A stretch of 7,532 bases of DNA, from NCBI GenBank assembly GCA_031389585.1, contig JANMSS010000012.1:1-7532 (forward strand), read 5' to 3'. Below, piece after piece: positions 5,199-7,532 of this stretch. A model generated the notes under the pieces. The model was not told the DNA's origin. It made no database searches and worked only from the letters and a program-made list of their open reading frames with translations. Made by a program: the position numbers and the translations under genes. The stretch comes from CADEEN01 sp031389585. GTDB lineage: Bacteria; Pseudomonadota; Gammaproteobacteria; Burkholderiales; Burkholderiaceae_C. The stretch's first letter is position 1. Every line of letters begins with the position of its first letter.

Positions 5199-6374
5199 AT
5201 GGGATTGCGCGACAGATTCGGGCGTTCTTTGCGACTGGCAGTTGTCGGCGGCGGGCCCGATTCATGGATCGGTCAGATGCACCGTGGCGCCGCCGAGATG
5301 GACGGCTGGTTTCGCGCGACGGCGGGCGTGTTCTCGAGCGACGCGGCGCGCTCGCGTGCTACCGGCGTGGCGCTCGGCCTGGACCCCGCCCGCAGCTACG
5401 GCGACGTGGCCGAGATGCTGAAGGCCGAAGCCGCGCGCGCCGACCGCGTCGATGCAGTGGCGATCATGACGCCCAACGACACCCATTACCCCTACGCCGC
5501 AGCGGCGCTGGACGCCGGCTTCGATGTGATCTGCGACAAGCCGGTCACGCATGACTTCGCGCAGGCCTGCGACCTGGTCGCGCGAACCCGCAAGCATGGC
5601 CGGCTGTTCGCGATTGCCCATGGCTACTCGGCCTATCCGATGACCCGCCACGCCCGACAACTGGTGCGCGACGGCGTGATCGGGCAGGTTCGGATGGTGC
5701 AGGTCGAGTACATCCAGAGCGGCTTGGCCACGCGCCTCGAGGACGGGCCGCAGAACAGCCGATTGCAGTGGGTGCTCGACCCGCAGCGCAGCGGCCTGGC
5801 GCTGGTGATGAGCGCGATCGGCTGCCATGCACAGCAACTGGCGTGCTTTGTGTCTGGCTTGCAGGTGGCGCGGCTGGCCGCTGACGTCGGCACCTTGCTG
5901 CCGGGCCGAAAGGTGGTGGACCATGTGTCTGCCCTGCTCGAATTCGCCGGCGGCGCGCGTGGCACCTTCACGGCCAACCAGGCCGCCGCGGGGGGCGAGA
6001 ACGACATCCGCCTGCGCGTCTACGGCGAGTTGGGCATTCTCGAATGGTCGCATCGCGACGCCAGCTACCTGAGGCTCGCGTTGCAAGGCGAGCCCACACG
6101 CACCATCGGCCGCGGCGACACCTACCTGCCGCCGGCGATCATTGCCGCGGGCCGCACGCCGCGCGGCCACCCGGAAGGATTGCGCGAGGCCTTTGCCAAT
6201 ATCTACGCCGAGTTCGCGCAGGAGCGCATGGCGCGAGAACTCGGAGAGGCCGTGGCCGAGATGCCCTATCCCCGCATCGAGGAGGGGGCGCACACGATGG
6301 CCTTCATCGAGGCCTGTGTCGCGTCGCGAGCGCGTGGCACCTGGGTCGACGTGGCGCAAGTGCCCGCCGGTTGA
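5199..6374 (+). CDS. Gfo/Idh/MocA-family NAD(P)-dependent oxidoreductase
   Basis: A 391-residue two-domain dehydrogenase from ATG 5199, preceded by a GAGG ribosome site (5188-5191); the frame opens earlier (5136), but the added residues are not part of the fold. The N-terminal Rossmann domain shows RLAVVGGGPDSWIGQMH (12-28), a TPNDTHYPYA helix (91-100) and the family CDKP motif (112-115, EKP in most members) with the conserved Lys K114. The C-terminal alpha/beta domain has the IGCH motif ending in H210, the usual catalytic His. The Asp normally four residues before it is A206 here. Enzymes of this type oxidise or reduce sugars, inositols and related polyols; the substrate cannot be named. The extended GGGP...IGxxH start and the length resemble the myo-inositol-2-dehydrogenase-like branch. 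It is probably co-transcribed with the hydrolase gene 36 bases downstream. Confidence 0.88.
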   Translation: MGLRDRFGRSLRLAVVGGGPDSWIGQMHRGAAEMDGWFRATAGVFSSDAARSRATGVALGLDPARSYGDVAEMLKAEAARADRVDAVAIMTPNDTHYPYAAAALDAGFDVICDKPVTHDFAQACDLVARTRKHGRLFAIAHGYSAYPMTRHARQLVRDGVIGQVRMVQVEYIQSGLATRLEDGPQNSRLQWVLDPQRSGLALVMSAIGCHAQQLACFVSGLQVARLAADVGTLLPGRKVVDHVSALLEFAGGARGTFTANQAAAGGENDIRLRVYGELGILEWSHRDASYLRLALQGEPTRTIGRGDTYLPPAIIAAGRTPRGHPEGLREAFANIYAEFAQERMARELGEAVAEMPYPRIEEGAHTMAFIEACVASRARGTWVDVAQVPAG

Positions 6375-6410
6375 ATCTGTTTTCAAGCCCACAGCTCGGG
6401 AGGTGAGCCC

Positions 6411-7202
6411 ATGCTCGTCAAGCAAGTCTGGACCGGAAATTCGTACCGCAACTTCAACTACCTGATCGCCTGCAGCGAGACCGGCGAGGCGCTGGCGATC
6501 GACCCGCTGGACCACCAGAAGTGTTTGAAGGCGGCCAAGGACGCGGGTTGGAGCATCACCCAGATCCTGAACACCCACGAACACCATGACCACACCGGCG
6601 GAAACGAGGCGGTGGTGCGCGCGACGGGAGCCAAGGTTTTGGCGCACAAGAATGCCGGCGGCAAGATCCCGGGCATGGCGCGGGGCTTGAGCGCGGGCGA
6701 CATTGTCAAAGTCGGCAAGACAGTCGAGCTCGAGGCCCTGGATACACCGGGGCACACCCTGTGCCATATCTGCCTGAAGTCGCACACCGAACAGCCCGCG
6801 CTGTTTTCCGGCGACACGCTGTTCAACGCCGGCGCCGGCAATTGCCACAACGGCGGCGACGCGGGCGAACTGTTCACGACGTTTTCGCAGCAGCTCGCCA
6901 AGTTGCCGCCGTCGACCCTGGTTTATCCGGGCCACGATTACATCGAGAACAACCTTGGCTTCACGCTCGACCGCGAGCCCGACAACGCGCAGGCGCAGGC
7001 CATGCTCGACAAACTGGCGGGCCAGGACCTGGACCGCGCCTATGTCTCGACGCTCGAGACCGAGATGCAGGTCAACACCTTCTTTCGCCTGAGCAGCCCG
7101 ACCGTGATCGCGAAGTTGCGCGAAGCCTTCCCCGACTTGCCCGATCAGCCTGACCCGCGTACCGTGTTCGTGAAGCTGCGCGAGTTGCGCAACGGCTGGT
7201 GA
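6411..7202 (+). CDS. gloB: Glyoxalase II-like hydrolase (hydroxyacylglutathione hydrolase family)
   Basis: A 263-residue metallo-beta-lactamase-fold hydrolase with a C-terminal HAGH-type domain; the gene has a GGGAGG ribosome site (6398-6403). All seven two-metal ligands are visible: the THEHHDH motif (55-61, giving H56, H58, D60, H61), H115 in TPGH, D135 in FSGDT, and H175 in YPGH. Glyoxalase II hydrolyses S-lactoylglutathione to lactate and glutathione in the cytoplasm. The loop after D135, usually AGCGR/K-F-Y/F-EG and contacting glutathione, reads AGAGNCHNGG (140-149), so the Lys/Arg and Tyr contacts are replaced by N144 and H146; Y177 in GHDYIENN is retained. The substrate may therefore differ from glutathione thioester, and the symbol is provisional. 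It follows the Gfo/Idh gene in the same direction and ends 112 bases before the solute-binding protein gene. Confidence 0.87.
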   Translation: MLVKQVWTGNSYRNFNYLIACSETGEALAIDPLDHQKCLKAAKDAGWSITQILNTHEHHDHTGGNEAVVRATGAKVLAHKNAGGKIPGMARGLSAGDIVKVGKTVELEALDTPGHTLCHICLKSHTEQPALFSGDTLFNAGAGNCHNGGDAGELFTTFSQQLAKLPPSTLVYPGHDYIENNLGFTLDREPDNAQAQAMLDKLAGQDLDRAYVSTLETEMQVNTFFRLSSPTVIAKLREAFPDLPDQPDPRTVFVKLRELRNGW

Positions 7203-7211
7203 ATGCAGCAG

Positions 7212-7230
7212 CGCGCCTCATCGCGGCGCG
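7212..7230 (+). terminator. Weak hairpin after the glyoxalase II-like gene
   Basis: CGCGCC (7212-7217) and GGCGCG (7225-7230) form a perfect 6-bp GC stem with a 7-base loop, ten bases after the stop. Only two T follow, so it is a weak terminator candidate at best. Confidence 0.3.
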
Positions 7231-7283
7231 TTCGGTCAGGCGGAACACGACAGTGGCTGCTCGTCGATGCGCAGGCCGGGCCC

Positions 7284-7289
7284 TAGAAT
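7284..7289 (+). promoter_or_regulatory. Likely -10 element for the solute-binding protein gene
   Basis: TAGAAT matches the -10 consensus at five of six positions and sits 25 bases before the ATG at 7315. No clear -35 is seen at the expected distance (around 7261-7266, TCGTCG). It suggests that the binding-protein gene has its own promoter, separate from the hydrolase gene. Confidence 0.4.
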
Positions 7290-7314
7290 CAATTCACAAC
7301 CACGAAAGTCGATC

Positions 7315-7532
7315 ATGAAACGTCCCGCTCCAATCGCCGCTGTGATTGCCGCCACGCTCGGTCTGATGCTGGCTTCAACAGCCGCGAGTGCGCAGGCCGA
7401 CTACCCCAACAAGCCGATCCGGCTCATCGTGGGTTTCGCCCCCGGCGGCTCGACCGACATCGTCGGGCGCATCGTGGCGCAGCGCCTGGGCGAGCGGCTC
7501 GGCCAGACCGTGGTGGTCGACAACAAGGCCGG
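7315..7532 (+). CDS. Bug-family periplasmic solute-binding protein (TctC-like), 3' partial
   Basis: The first 72 residues of a protein of the Bug family, the substrate-binding subunits of tripartite tricarboxylate transporters, usually about 320 residues. It has a signal peptide (residues 1-26: MKRP start, hydrophobic AAVIAATLGLMLA core, ASA-Q cleavage) and then the family signature ADYPNKPIRLIVGFAPGGSTDIVGR (28-52), with the APGG/TDI loop that contacts the ligand carboxylate, and VVVDNKAG near the window edge. The family is greatly expanded in Burkholderiales, mostly as orphans without membrane subunits; ligands are carboxylates and other small organics, and this one cannot be named. The gene runs off the right edge and appears separately promoted (TAGAAT box). 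Partner genes, if any, would lie beyond the window. Confidence 0.92.
   Translation, partial: MKRPAPIAAVIAATLGLMLASTAASAQADYPNKPIRLIVGFAPGGSTDIVGRIVAQRLGERLGQTVVVDNKA

Noticed and set aside
5262..6935. 557-codon minus-strand open frame opposite the Gfo/Idh and hydrolase genes
   Set aside because: Shadow of two well-supported plus-strand genes; the translation shows no domain and spans their intergenic gap by chance in high-GC DNA.

Overview
The window is GC-rich bacterial chromosome, almost fully coding, with good Shine-Dalgarno sites before most genes. The start of a Bug-type (tripartite tricarboxylate transporter) binding protein at the right edge, a DUF2805 small protein, a one-haem cytochrome with a CIACH site and a DUF6776-like membrane protein together suggest a betaproteobacterium, probably order Burkholderiales (Comamonadaceae-like). 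This placement is inference from family content and base composition. I see no rRNA, tRNA, CRISPR array, insertion sequence or phage gene.

Layout, left to right. (1) An Old Yellow Enzyme-family flavin oxidoreductase, cut at its 5' end, followed by a short-chain dehydrogenase (SDR) with its own strong ribosome site: probably one reductive/catabolic operon. (2) A 77-residue DUF2805 protein 34 bases further on. (3) A gap of about 100 bases with two perfect inverted repeats, then a small exported c-type cytochrome. (4) A single-pass membrane coiled-coil protein on the minus strand, convergent with the cytochrome and divergent from the next gene. (5) A PLP-dependent cysteine synthase-family enzyme on the plus strand, convergent with (6) a solitary cyclic-nucleotide-binding-domain protein on the minus strand. 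(7) A divergent intergenic region with two short palindromes and promoter-like elements, then a Gfo/Idh/MocA dehydrogenase and, 36 bases later, a glyoxalase II-like metallo-hydrolase. (8) The start of a Bug-family periplasmic solute-binding protein.

The genes look like several small independent units of metabolism rather than one dedicated system, and I see no clear novel defence, mobile or biosynthetic system. The most interesting signals are within the proteins. Four enzymes of well-known folds have changes at residues that normally define their chemistry: the SDR lacks the Tyr-Lys pair, the Gfo/Idh enzyme lacks the usual Asp before the catalytic His, the glyoxalase II-like enzyme keeps all metal ligands but not the glutathione-pocket motif, and the cysteine synthase has an altered PLP-ring contact motif. 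The cytochrome has no methionine after its haem site. These may mark divergent subfamilies with other substrates; some of these variants probably exist widely in relatives.
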